64,000 bases of DNA from the NCBI GenBank assembly GCA_036495715.1, contig DASXML010000040.1:1-64000 (forward strand). The letters run 5' to 3'. Shown piece by piece: positions 1 to 7,304 of the stretch. Position numbers and translations under genes: made by a program. Under the pieces are notes generated by a model. That model was not told the origin of the DNA, did not search any database, and was given only the letters and a program-made list of their open reading frames with translations. Positions within the stretch are counted from its first letter, which is position 1; every line of letters begins with the position of its first letter. Origin of the DNA: Scandinavium sp036495715 (GTDB lineage: Bacteria > Pseudomonadota > Gammaproteobacteria > Enterobacterales > Enterobacteriaceae).

Positions 1-6
1 CCTACC

Positions 7-162
7 AAACCCAAACACAAACCCAAACCCAAACCCAAACCCAAACCCAAACCCAAACCCAAACCCAAACCCAAACCCAAACCCAAACCCAAACCCAAAC
101 CCAAACCCAAACCCAAACCCAAACCCAAACCCAAACCCAAATCCAAATCCAAATCCAAATCC
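7..162. repeat. Hexanucleotide tandem repeat, AAACCC-type, 26 units
   Basis: Twenty-six 6-bp units in perfect register: one AAACCC, one AAACAC, twenty perfect AAACCC (19-138) and four AAATCC (139-162). The array is flanked by CCTACC at 1-6 and its inverse GGTAGG at 167-172, as if it expanded inside the spacer between two inverted REP units; the left unit would lie outside the window. The minus strand is (GGGTTT)n, a run of G-triplets with 3-nt loops that fits the G-quadruplex pattern. It reads as an open frame of alternating Val-Trp on the minus strand, which is a by-product of the repeat and not a gene. Confidence 0.95.
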
Positions 163-200
163 GAACGGTAGGCGCGGTAAGCGAAGCGCCACCGCGCAAC
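163..200. repeat. REP-like palindromic element
   Basis: GGTAGGCGCGGTAAGCGAAG followed by GCGCCACCGCGC forms an imperfect stem-loop of the kind found in enterobacterial REP/BIME units. It borders the hexamer array and lies upstream of the nfeF promoter region. Assignment rests on resemblance to the REP consensus as remembered. Confidence 0.55.
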
Positions 201-271
201 AAATAGCCGTTAAACATTATTTGCTGTTTTGCCTGAGCCTCTCAAAAAAGTCTTTATTTGGCGGGAATTAG

Positions 272-290
272 CAATCATTATCATTTACAT
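272..290. promoter_or_regulatory. Probable Fur box upstream of nfeF
   Basis: The 19-mer CAATCATTATCATTTACAT resembles the Fur consensus (alternating GATAAT/ATTATC hexamers) and lies 42-60 bp before the nfeF start. Iron control of nfeF (yqjH) by Fur, together with NfeR (YqjI), is established in E. coli. The nfeR gene would be expected to the left, outside the window. Confidence 0.6.
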
Positions 291-331
291 CATTTTTAGT
301 TCTCTCTGATTACCCCTGATTAAGGCCCCCG

Positions 332-1102
332 ATGACGACATCTCCTCAAACAAAATACCCACAGCGCGTGCGCAATGAGCTGCGCTTTCGTGAGCTGACC
401 GTGCTGCGCGTCGAGCGCGTAGGCCAGGCATTCCAGCGTATTGTACTGGGCGGCGAAGCGCTTGAAGGATTCACATCCCCTGGTTTCGACGATCACACCA
501 AACTGTTTTTCCCGCAGCCGGGCAGTCACTTTACACCACCGACGATAACCGACGAAGGCATCGTCTGGGCTGACGGCGTGCGCCCGCAGTCACGGGATTA
601 CACGCCGTTGTACAACGCGGAAAAACAGGAGCTGGCGTATGATTTTTTCATTCATGACGGCGGGGTGGCAAGCCAGTGGGCAATGGCGGCGAAAGTGGGC
701 GATAAGCTGACCATTGGCGGCCCGCGCGGATCGCTGGTCATTGCGGAAGATTACGCCTGGCAGCTGTACGTGTGCGATGAGTCGGGAATGCCCGCCCTGT
801 TGCGCCGTTTTGCCGCACTTCGCCAACGGGCGCAGCGTCCACAGGTGAAAGCGATTGTCACCGTGGCCGACGCGTCATATCAGGATTATCTCGCGGACTG
901 CGGGTTTGAAATCGACTGGGTTGTGGGCCACAGCGCACCAGCCATTGCTGAAAAACTGGCGGTGCTGAATGTGCCGCAGGAAGATTATTTCCTCTGGCTG
1001 ACCGGGGAAGGTACGGCAGTCAAATCACTGCTCGATGGTTTTGTGACCGAGGCGATTGACCCGCAGTTGCTGCGCTCCCAGGCTTATTGTCATCAGAAGT
1101 AA
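332..1102 (+). CDS. nfeF: NADPH-dependent ferric-chelate reductase (siderophore-interacting protein family)
   Basis: This 256-residue cytoplasmic flavoprotein reduces ferric siderophore complexes with NADPH and so releases iron inside the cell. The N-terminal FAD-binding barrel carries the RDYTPL motif at residues 88-93, typical of the ViuB/YqjH family, and the C-terminal half is the SIP NAD(P)-binding domain. The length equals that of E. coli YqjH as remembered (about 254). The ATG at 332 is preceded by AAGG. In E. coli the gene also lies near mug and ileX, so its place here supports orthology, although roughly 44 kb of accessory DNA now separates it from mug. A Fur-like site lies upstream. 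Confidence 0.92.
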   Translation: MTTSPQTKYPQRVRNELRFRELTVLRVERVGQAFQRIVLGGEALEGFTSPGFDDHTKLFFPQPGSHFTPPTITDEGIVWADGVRPQSRDYTPLYNAEKQELAYDFFIHDGGVASQWAMAAKVGDKLTIGGPRGSLVIAEDYAWQLYVCDESGMPALLRRFAALRQRAQRPQVKAIVTVADASYQDYLADCGFEIDWVVGHSAPAIAEKLAVLNVPQEDYFLWLTGEGTAVKSLLDGFVTEAIDPQLLRSQAYCHQK

Positions 1103-1659
1103 ATCCCTGCCTGAAAGCGGGTATATTTCCGCATTTGAAACTGTTTTAGCATCCTTAGGCACTGAGCTCTCGGTGCCTGCCTTCAGTTACACTTCTCTCC
1201 TTCGCAACCTGCCAATCAACGACTAAGCCACAGCTCACCTATTGGTAAAATGAAATGGTGTTTCATTAAAATGGGTGTGCTGTTCTTTTTGTGACGCACT
1301 TATCGGAATGCGTTCAGCACAGGCGATAAAGTACACGCGCTTACTCTTCTGAGAGACTTTAATTAAAACGAAATTTCATTAAGTGAAGACGCATATTAAG
1401 ACAGGCACAGGTAAATAAATCCACCATAACTGACTGGCTATGTGGATTGTGTTTGCTATTACGTGAATATCAAAGGCTGGAATCTAAAATATAAAGCAGG
1501 GCTGCAGAAGATATTTTCTGTCGATGTCGTTTTATTTGATGGATTAATAGTGTGAATTAATTTCTCATTTAAAATTACACCATTTTTTAAATATCTCTTA
1601 TTTTTTGTTTTTCATTGTCAATGATTTCAGATGGATGTTAGGCAAGGGGAAGGGCTACC
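1103..1659. other. Intergenic region before the PTS permease gene
   Basis: About 560 bp with no supportable gene. It becomes strongly AT-rich towards the PTS gene. It carries a dyad at 1249-1267 and a second, related stretch around 1367-1380 (cgaaatttcatt). No terminator with a T-run is evident after nfeF. Confidence 0.7.
1249..1267. promoter_or_regulatory. Palindrome, candidate operator for the PTS gene
   Basis: AATGAAA-TGGTG-TTTCATT is a perfect 7-bp inverted repeat about 390 bp upstream of the PTS EIIC start. A similar GAAATTTCATT motif lies about 110 bp downstream of it. Such spaced dyads suit a dimeric sugar regulator, but no regulator gene is adjacent and the assignment is inference. 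Confidence 0.35.
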
Positions 1660-2913
1660 GTGGACTATTTGTTAAGAGTATTTGGCACGCCAGCAATAAT
1701 TATCGCTTTTATTGCCTTTGTAGGACTCTGCTTACAGAAATGTAAGGTGAGCATGATTGTCAGAGGGACCGTTTTAGCATTTGTTGGGTTTGTGTTGATT
1801 AAGACCGGCGGCGGAATATTGGGTGGCGTGCTGACAATGTTCAGCGATTTGTTTACTCACGCATTTGGCCTGCGTGGTGTCGTGCCGAGTAATGAAGCCA
1901 TCATGGCGCTGACGATTGATAAGCTAGGGCGTCCCGCGGCCATCATTCTATTCTTTGCAATGGTCGTGAATATTTTATTAGCAAGGTATACACGATTTAA
2001 ATCTATTTATCTGTCGTTACATCTGATTGTCTTTATGGCTTTTTCAGTGACGGCGGCCCTGACTGGACTAGGCTATAGCGAATTATTCTCTATTATCTTT
2101 GGTACTGTTGTTATCGGGACTTATATGGCGGTATTCCCGACCATTTTATCTCGCTTTAGTCGGAAGGTTATCGGACATAACGACTACTGTATTGCACACG
2201 CGGCCTCCACATCTTATATCCTGGCCTCTTATTTAGGAAAATGGTTTGGCAATACGACTACCGATGTTGAACTTGTGAATGTCAGTGATAAATTTAGCTT
2301 CCTGAAGAATCCTGATGTGGCGACATTTTTGACGATGTTTTTCCTGCTCGGTATTTCTTCGTTATTTGCTGACAATGTGTATATGAGTGATCTGTTAAAG
2401 ACTCAGCCCTATTTGATTTGGCTGCTCGAACGCTCGGCAACCTTTGCTGGAGGATTGTATATCGCTAAAAAGGGTGTGGTCTTATTTGCCGAAGAGATTG
2501 TGCCTGCCTTCAAAGGATTCTCACAGGTTGTGGCCCCCGGGGCGATACCCGCTGTCGATCCAATGGTGCTGTTTGAGAAATCACCCAATGCCGTATTAAT
2601 TGGCTTTCTGGTGAGTTTCTTTGCCGAGCTGTGTTGTATTGCCCTTTTCCCTGCCATTGGTTTGCCGATTATTATCCCGGGCATTCTGGCGAGCTTTACC
2701 TGTGGCGGCACTGCGGCCATTTTTGGTAATGCGACAGGGGGATTAAGAGGTGCCATCATTGCCAGCTTCGTGAACGGTTTACTGTTATGTTTCCTTCCTG
2801 CGATGGTACTGCCATTATTTAGCCATCTGGGGGTGAATGGCGTGACGTTTGCCGACCCAGACTTCACCATCCTTTCCCTTATTATCAAAAATACCTTTGG
2901 TCTCGTGCACTAA
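1660..2913 (+). CDS. PTS EIIC permease, ascorbate/SgaT (UlaA) family
   Basis: This is a 417-residue inner-membrane protein with about ten hydrophobic segments and no EIIA or EIIB domain. It resembles UlaA in the early segment (KVSMIVRGT...GFVLIKTGGGIL) and in the central SPNAVLIGF and IIIPGILASF blocks, and is somewhat shorter than E. coli UlaA (465 residues, from memory). The family moves L-ascorbate or related acidic sugars while phosphorylating them. No EIIA, EIIB or metabolic gene lies nearby, so it is an orphan and its substrate cannot be stated. The start is GTG at 1660, supported by AGGG six bases upstream. Confidence 0.82.
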   Translation: MDYLLRVFGTPAIIIAFIAFVGLCLQKCKVSMIVRGTVLAFVGFVLIKTGGGILGGVLTMFSDLFTHAFGLRGVVPSNEAIMALTIDKLGRPAAIILFFAMVVNILLARYTRFKSIYLSLHLIVFMAFSVTAALTGLGYSELFSIIFGTVVIGTYMAVFPTILSRFSRKVIGHNDYCIAHAASTSYILASYLGKWFGNTTTDVELVNVSDKFSFLKNPDVATFLTMFFLLGISSLFADNVYMSDLLKTQPYLIWLLERSATFAGGLYIAKKGVVLFAEEIVPAFKGFSQVVAPGAIPAVDPMVLFEKSPNAVLIGFLVSFFAELCCIALFPAIGLPIIIPGILASFTCGGTAAIFGNATGGLRGAIIASFVNGLLLCFLPAMVLPLFSHLGVNGVTFADPDFTILSLIIKNTFGLVH

Positions 2914-2927
2914 CTACGTCTTTTAAC

Positions 2928-2959
2928 GCGTCTTAACGATGATTTTCGGGTTAAGACGC
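2928..2959. terminator. Perfect hairpin between convergent genes
   Basis: GCGTCTTAAC and GTTAAGACGC form a perfect 10-bp stem with a 12-nt loop, 14 bp after the PTS stop codon and 36 bp before the stop of the convergent J-domain gene. There is no strong T-run on either side, so it may be a weak bidirectional terminator or an mRNA-protecting hairpin. Confidence 0.5.
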
Positions 2960-2995
2960 AATTTAACGAGCGTGATTGCCGCTGCCATCTGGCTA

Positions 2996-3976
2996 TCACG
3001 CCACCTCATCAAATCCCGCATCGACAATCTGTTTTTCCAGCGTGCTAATGGTATTGCTCATCGCTTTCTCCTGTTGCTGGAAATACCCCTCCGGGTCGCG
3101 AAGCGTAGTGACAAGCTGCCACGCGCTTTCTTTTTCCAGCCCCAATAATTCCAGATTCAGGGTACGAATTTGTTGGCGGATTTCCGCTATCCGCTGACGC
3201 AGTGGCGCCAGATCGTTTAAGCGAGAACTTGCCATCATCGGCTGCTGGCCTTGCATCAGGAGGGCGAGGATCGTGCGCACCGTAGCGAGATCGCCGCGCT
3301 GACGCGCCTGATTTAATCGCACCATCAGCGTGGTGGCTTCCGCTTTCATTTCTTCGTCCACCAGATCCGGATGGCACAGTTTGCTGGCCTGTCGCCACAG
3401 GCGTTTCAGTTCATGGCGTTCTGATTCTGCCAGCCGTTCCTGCGCCGCCTGATGACGCTGGGCTTCCTGATGGCGCTGGCGATACGATTCATAATCCTGA
3501 CTGGCGGCATCGGCCTGACGAGCAGACTCCTGCGTGACCGGTTCGCTACGGCTGCCGTCACGCAACTGACGACGTAGCATTTTCTCGGCCAGCACTTTTC
3601 GCAGACGCAGGATCTCGGTCATCAAAGGGCCGAGGCGAGTCAGGTACAGATCGTTGAATTCATCCAGCCGCTGAATACGTGCGTTGCGTCGGTCGATCAG
3701 ATCCTGCAATTCACTTTCCAGCATTTTCAATTCGAGTTTGCTGGCCGAAATCTGCGGATCCTGCCAGGTCGTCAGCGCTCGCTGGTTCTGCAACCAGACC
3801 GTGATGGCGGTAATGGCGTCCGCATAGCGCCGTTGTTCCAGCGCTTGCACAATGGCATCCAGCCCGTCGTCGAGCGGATCTTTTTTCAGCTGGATAAGTT
3901 GGCTCAGGACAATCTCATCGTCCTCAAGCTCAATCGCATTCTTGATGATTTCCAGCCGTTTAATGGGTTTGTTCAT
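2996..3976 (-). CDS. Coiled-coil protein with a J-domain-like HPD motif
   Basis: This is a 326-residue, highly charged soluble protein without signal peptide or membrane segments. Residues about 75-190 are heptad-rich and likely coiled coil. Residues about 186-230 resemble a DnaJ domain, with the diagnostic HPD at 202-204 (SKLCHPDLVDEE) between two helices. J-domains stimulate DnaK ATPase, so a co-chaperone role is inferred. There is no Gly/Phe region or zinc-finger as in DnaJ itself. A second coiled coil covers about 255-320. It is transcribed alone, convergent with the PTS gene. Its client and pathway are unknown. Confidence 0.72.
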   Translation of the reverse strand: MNKPIKRLEIIKNAIELEDDEIVLSQLIQLKKDPLDDGLDAIVQALEQRRYADAITAITVWLQNQRALTTWQDPQISASKLELKMLESELQDLIDRRNARIQRLDEFNDLYLTRLGPLMTEILRLRKVLAEKMLRRQLRDGSRSEPVTQESARQADAASQDYESYRQRHQEAQRHQAAQERLAESERHELKRLWRQASKLCHPDLVDEEMKAEATTLMVRLNQARQRGDLATVRTILALLMQGQQPMMASSRLNDLAPLRQRIAEIRQQIRTLNLELLGLEKESAWQLVTTLRDPEGYFQQQEKAMSNTISTLEKQIVDAGFDEVA

Positions 3977-4211
3977 GAGGCGTTTGCTCTGCTTCCTGGC
4001 CTGCGGAGTGGCAGGCAGATTACCACTGTGCCCTGACCCCTGTCAGTGGATAAACGTGATTATAAGTCTCGTTATTTCATGGTGTTAACACTTCAAAGGA
4101 ATCTAAAAACTTAACCGCAACTGCCAGTGATTAATCGTCCTGCCGGGCGTTATCGCATTTTGGCATAACCCTATGCTTATTTTGTTGTTGAATTATTCAT
4201 GTGAGTGATGT

Positions 4212-4243
4212 TACCGTCTGGACGTCTATAGCTCTAAACATCT
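4212..4243. promoter_or_regulatory. Tandem MetJ boxes upstream of metN
   Basis: Four contiguous 8-mers, taccgtct, ggacgtct, atagctct and aaacatct, match the MetJ met-box AGACGTCT to different degrees (the second is best) and keep exact 8-bp phasing. MetJ with S-adenosylmethionine represses E. coli metNIQ through such arrays. The last box ends 7 bp before the metN ATG, so the operator occupies the leader and leaves no room for a normal Shine-Dalgarno sequence. Confidence 0.85.
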
Positions 4244-4250
4244 AAAAATA

Positions 4251-5273
4251 ATGATTGTACTTAACCAGATCCGCAAAATTTTTGACCACGGCACAGCGCC
4301 CATTACCGCCGTTGACGACGTCAGTTTGACCGTCGAGAAGGGGCAGATTTACGGCATCATCGGCTACAGCGGCGCGGGGAAAAGCACCCTGATCCGCCTG
4401 TTGAATGGCCTGGAAAAACCGACGTCCGGCAGCGTGCTGATTAACGGTCAGGACATCTCCGCGGCGAAGGGCGAAACCCTACGCCGTGCGCGGCTGAAAA
4501 TCAGCATGGTGTTTCAGCATTTCAATCTGTTGTGGTCGCGCACCGTCAGCGAAAACATCGCCTTTTCGATGCAAATCGCCGGGGCGCCGAAGACGCAAAT
4601 CAAAGACCGCGTGGCGGAGCTGATTGATTTAGTGGGCCTTAAAGGGCGCGAAAACGCTTATCCGTCGCAGCTTTCCGGCGGCCAAAAACAGCGTGTCGGT
4701 ATTGCGCGTGCGTTGGCGAACAGTCCAGACGTGCTGCTGTGCGATGAAGCCACGTCGGCGCTCGACCCGCAGACCACCGATCAGATCCTTGATTTACTGC
4801 TCGATATCAACCGCCGTTTCGGCCTGACTATCGTGCTTATCACCCATGAAATGCATGTGGTGCGCAAAATCTGCGACCGCGTCGCGGTGATGGAAAACGG
4901 TCGCGTCGTGGAAGAGGGCGAGGTGATCCGCGTCTTTACCCATCCGCAACAGCCGATTACGCAGCAGTTTGTGCGCCAGGTCAGCCAGTATACCGAGGAC
5001 GATGCCTTCAACCCGGAACTGGCGAACGATTTACAGGGCAGCGTTATCAAACTGACCTTTACCGGCCACAGCACGCATCAGCCGGTGGTGGGCGAACTGA
5101 CGCTGCGTTACGGCCTGCCTTTCAACATTTTGCACGGCAAGATGACCCAAACGGCGCACGGCGTGTTCGGCCAGCTTTGGCTGCACGTGGTGGCGACAGA
5201 CGAACAGCTGAACAACATCCTCGCGGATTTGCAGCACAGCGATATCGACGGCGAGGTGATTAAACGTGGCTGA
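4251..5273 (+). CDS. metN: Methionine ABC transporter ATP-binding protein MetN
   Basis: This 340-residue ATPase powers uptake of methionine through MetI at the inner membrane. It has Walker A GYSGAGKS near residue 40, signature LSGGQKQ near 140, Walker B VLLCDEATSALD near 163, and a C-terminal NIL/ACT-like regulatory domain (about 265-340) that binds methionine for transinhibition. The start at 4251 aligns with the beginning of E. coli MetN (MIKLSNI...), although no Shine-Dalgarno is visible. It overlaps metI by 8 bp. The MetJ boxes argue for methionine rather than another substrate of this family. It may be a second met transporter in this genome. Confidence 0.93.
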   Translation: MIVLNQIRKIFDHGTAPITAVDDVSLTVEKGQIYGIIGYSGAGKSTLIRLLNGLEKPTSGSVLINGQDISAAKGETLRRARLKISMVFQHFNLLWSRTVSENIAFSMQIAGAPKTQIKDRVAELIDLVGLKGRENAYPSQLSGGQKQRVGIARALANSPDVLLCDEATSALDPQTTDQILDLLLDINRRFGLTIVLITHEMHVVRKICDRVAVMENGRVVEEGEVIRVFTHPQQPITQQFVRQVSQYTEDDAFNPELANDLQGSVIKLTFTGHSTHQPVVGELTLRYGLPFNILHGKMTQTAHGVFGQLWLHVVATDEQLNNILADLQHSDIDGEVIKRG

Positions 5274-5949
5274 TCTGACTTTTACTGAACAATGGCTCCC
5301 GCATCTGGATGTCGACTCGCTGCTGGCGGCCACCCAGGAAACGCTGTACATGACCGCGCTGTCCGGCGTGGCGACCTTTGTGCTCGGCATTGTGTTAGGG
5401 CTGGCGCTGTTTCTGACCGCCAAAGGTGGGCTGTTTCACAACCGCGCGGTGTACAGCGTGATTTCAGTGGTGGTGAACGTGTTCCGTTCAATCCCGTTCA
5501 TCATCCTGATTGTGCTGCTGATCCCGTTCACCAAAGCGGTTGTCGGCACCATTTTGGGGGCGGATGCGGCACTTCCGGCGCTGATTGTCGGCGCGGCGCC
5601 TTTCTATGCGCGACTGGTGGAAATGGCCCTGCGTGAAGTGGACAAAGGGGTGATTGAAGCCACCCGTTCGATGGGCGCGCGCCTGTCGACCCTGATTTTT
5701 CGCGTCCTGCTGCCGGAGTCTTCCCCGGCGCTGGTCTCGGGCATTACCGTCACCCTGATTGCGCTGGTGAGCTACAGCGCAATGGCGGGCGTGATTGGCG
5801 CAGGCGGCTTAGGCAACCTTGCGTATCTGGAAGGATTCCAGCGAAACCATAACGACGTCACGCTGGTGGCGACGGTGACCATTCTTGTCATCGTTTTCAT
5901 CATTCAGTTCTGCGGCGACGTAGTGACTTCTCTTTTAGATAAACGTTAA
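5266..5949 (+). CDS. metI: Methionine ABC transporter permease MetI
   Basis: This 227-residue integral membrane protein has five hydrophobic segments and forms the methionine channel as a dimer. The cytoplasmic coupling loop contains the EAA-type motif EATRSMGARLSTLIFRVLLP near residues 130-150. Length is close to E. coli MetI (217). The GTG start at 5266 lies inside the end of metN, so the two are translationally coupled, and metQ follows 19 bp after the stop. Confidence 0.92.
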   Translation: MADLTFTEQWLPHLDVDSLLAATQETLYMTALSGVATFVLGIVLGLALFLTAKGGLFHNRAVYSVISVVVNVFRSIPFIILIVLLIPFTKAVVGTILGADAALPALIVGAAPFYARLVEMALREVDKGVIEATRSMGARLSTLIFRVLLPESSPALVSGITVTLIALVSYSAMAGVIGAGGLGNLAYLEGFQRNHNDVTLVATVTILVIVFIIQFCGDVVTSLLDKR

Positions 5950-5968
5950 TTCTTTGGGACCACACATC

Positions 5969-6781
5969 ATGAAAAAAACAGTGACACTGATTGCCGCCGC
6001 CACATTGAGCGCCCTGAGCTTTGCATCCTGGGCTGATACCTTGACCGTCGGCGCGTCCAACGTACCGCACGCCGAAATTCTGGAACAGGCGAAACCGATT
6101 CTGGCAAAAGAGGGTATCGACCTCGAAATCAAACGTTTCCAGGACTATATCCTGCCCAACACCGCGCTTGCCGGGCGTGAAATCGACGCTAACTATTTCC
6201 AGCACATTCCATATCTGAACAGCGTGCTGAAAGACCATGCGGGCGATAAAGAGTACGATTTCGTCAGCGCCGGGGCTATCCACATTGAGCCGATTGGCAT
6301 CTACTCGAAAAAATACAAGTCGCTGAAAGACCTGCCGGAAGGCGGCAAAATCATCATGCGTGATGCGGTGTCGGAAGAAGGCCGTATTCTCTCCATCTTC
6401 GAGAAAGAGGGCGTTATCAAACTGAAGCCGGGCATTGATAAAGTGACCGCACGCATCAGCGATATCGTTGAGAACCCGAAGAAGCTGAAGTTCCTGCCGA
6501 ACGTTGAAGCGTCCCTGCTGCCGCAGATGTACAACAACGACGAAGGCGCAGCGGTAGTGATTAACGCCAACTACGCGATCGACGCGGGCCTTGACCCGGT
6601 TCACGATCCGATTGCGATTGAGAGTGGCGAAAACAACCCGTATGCCAACATCATTACCGTGCATCGCGGCGATGAGAAGAAAAAGGACATCGTTGAACTG
6701 GTAAAAGTGCTGCACTCGAAAGAGATTCAGGACTGGATCCGCACCCAATACAAAGGCGCGGTGATCCCGGTTAATAATTGA
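5969..6781 (+). CDS. metQ: MetQ/NlpA-family substrate-binding protein, secreted but not a lipoprotein
   Basis: This 270-residue periplasmic methionine-binding protein serves MetNI. The ATG at 5969 begins a classical signal peptide (MKKTVTLIAAATLSALSFASWA) predicted to be cut after Ala22. Family members such as E. coli MetQ carry a lipobox Cys; here the corresponding stretch is FASWA-DT with no Cys, so the mature protein should be soluble. Family landmarks include IKRFQDYILPNTALAGREIDANYFQHIPYL. It closes the metNIQ operon and is followed by a hairpin. The symbol is by operon context; ligand specificity has not been shown. Confidence 0.88.
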   Translation: MKKTVTLIAAATLSALSFASWADTLTVGASNVPHAEILEQAKPILAKEGIDLEIKRFQDYILPNTALAGREIDANYFQHIPYLNSVLKDHAGDKEYDFVSAGAIHIEPIGIYSKKYKSLKDLPEGGKIIMRDAVSEEGRILSIFEKEGVIKLKPGIDKVTARISDIVENPKKLKFLPNVEASLLPQMYNNDEGAAVVINANYAIDAGLDPVHDPIAIESGENNPYANIITVHRGDEKKKDIVELVKVLHSKEIQDWIRTQYKGAVIPVNN

Positions 6782-6783
6782 TC

Positions 6784-6837
6784 CTGCGGTTGCCCTCTCC
6801 CGCGCGGAGGGGGCGAAATCTGCACCGCAGACACTTC
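6784..6837 (+). terminator. Stem-loop after metQ
   Basis: Nested hairpin: outer CTGCGGT/ACCGCAG and inner GCCCTCTCC/GGAGGGGGC, beginning 3 bp after the metQ stop. A T-poor tail (acacttcttt) follows, so termination may be incomplete or partly Rho-aided. Confidence 0.6.
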
Positions 6838-6896
6838 TTTACAGCACATCTCATTTTCTACCGTTATGATAAGCCTCGAATTTCACTGAGGCGTTT

Positions 6897-7256
6897 ATGA
6901 TTCTACGTCAGCGTAAAGCGTTCCTTCTTGTCGCTCTGGCTTGTCTGGTGGTGCTTGTCTGCACCGCGCAGCGCATGGCAGGGCTGCACGCGCTGATGAT
7001 GGACGCCTCTCCGGTTGCTCAGCAATCCGTTCAGCAAAACAGTGACAGCGACGCCCCGGTGACGCCGTGTGAACTGAGCGCCAAATCTCTGCTGGCAACG
7101 CCACCGGTGATGTTTGAAGGCGCGCTATTTGCCGTCGCCCTGCTGATGGCGGTGCTTGCCGCTGTTCCACAACGCCCGGAGCGCCAGTGGCCGCCGCGGG
7201 TCATTTCTCCTCCCCGGCTACGGGTGCATCTGCGATTATGCGTTTTCCGTGAGTGA
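6897..7256 (+). CDS. scsA: Copper-sensitivity suppressor protein ScsA
   Basis: This 119-residue small membrane protein is first in the scsABCD cluster. It has two hydrophobic segments (about 9-24 and 74-91) separated by a short periplasmic loop with a Cys (TPCEL). The length equals that of Salmonella ScsA (about 120) and the order A-B-C-D is the same. Its biochemical role is not well defined; the cluster protects against copper and oxidative stress. The ATG is preceded by TGAGGCG. It lies 48 bp before scsB and is probably co-transcribed. Confidence 0.85.
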   Translation: MILRQRKAFLLVALACLVVLVCTAQRMAGLHALMMDASPVAQQSVQQNSDSDAPVTPCELSAKSLLATPPVMFEGALFAVALLMAVLAAVPQRPERQWPPRVISPPRLRVHLRLCVFRE

Positions 7257-7304
7257 TTGCTCGCCTGACAGTTCAGGTTAATCAATCATTTACGGAGAAA
7301 ATTT

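Noticed and set aside
7..162. Linear-chromosome telomere or eukaryotic contamination
   Set aside because: The array is internal, bounded by REP-type DNA and followed by a bacterial gene in its usual neighbourhood.
7..162. CRISPR array
   Set aside because: Units are contiguous 6-mers with no spacers; no cas genes are present.
2..217. Minus-strand open frame of 71 codons made mainly of Val-Trp
   Set aside because: It is the translation of the GGGTTT hexamer array and has no ribosome site or family.
5900..6748. 282-codon minus-strand frame opposite metQ
   Set aside because: It is a shadow frame in GC-rich coding DNA with no homology; metQ is clearly real.
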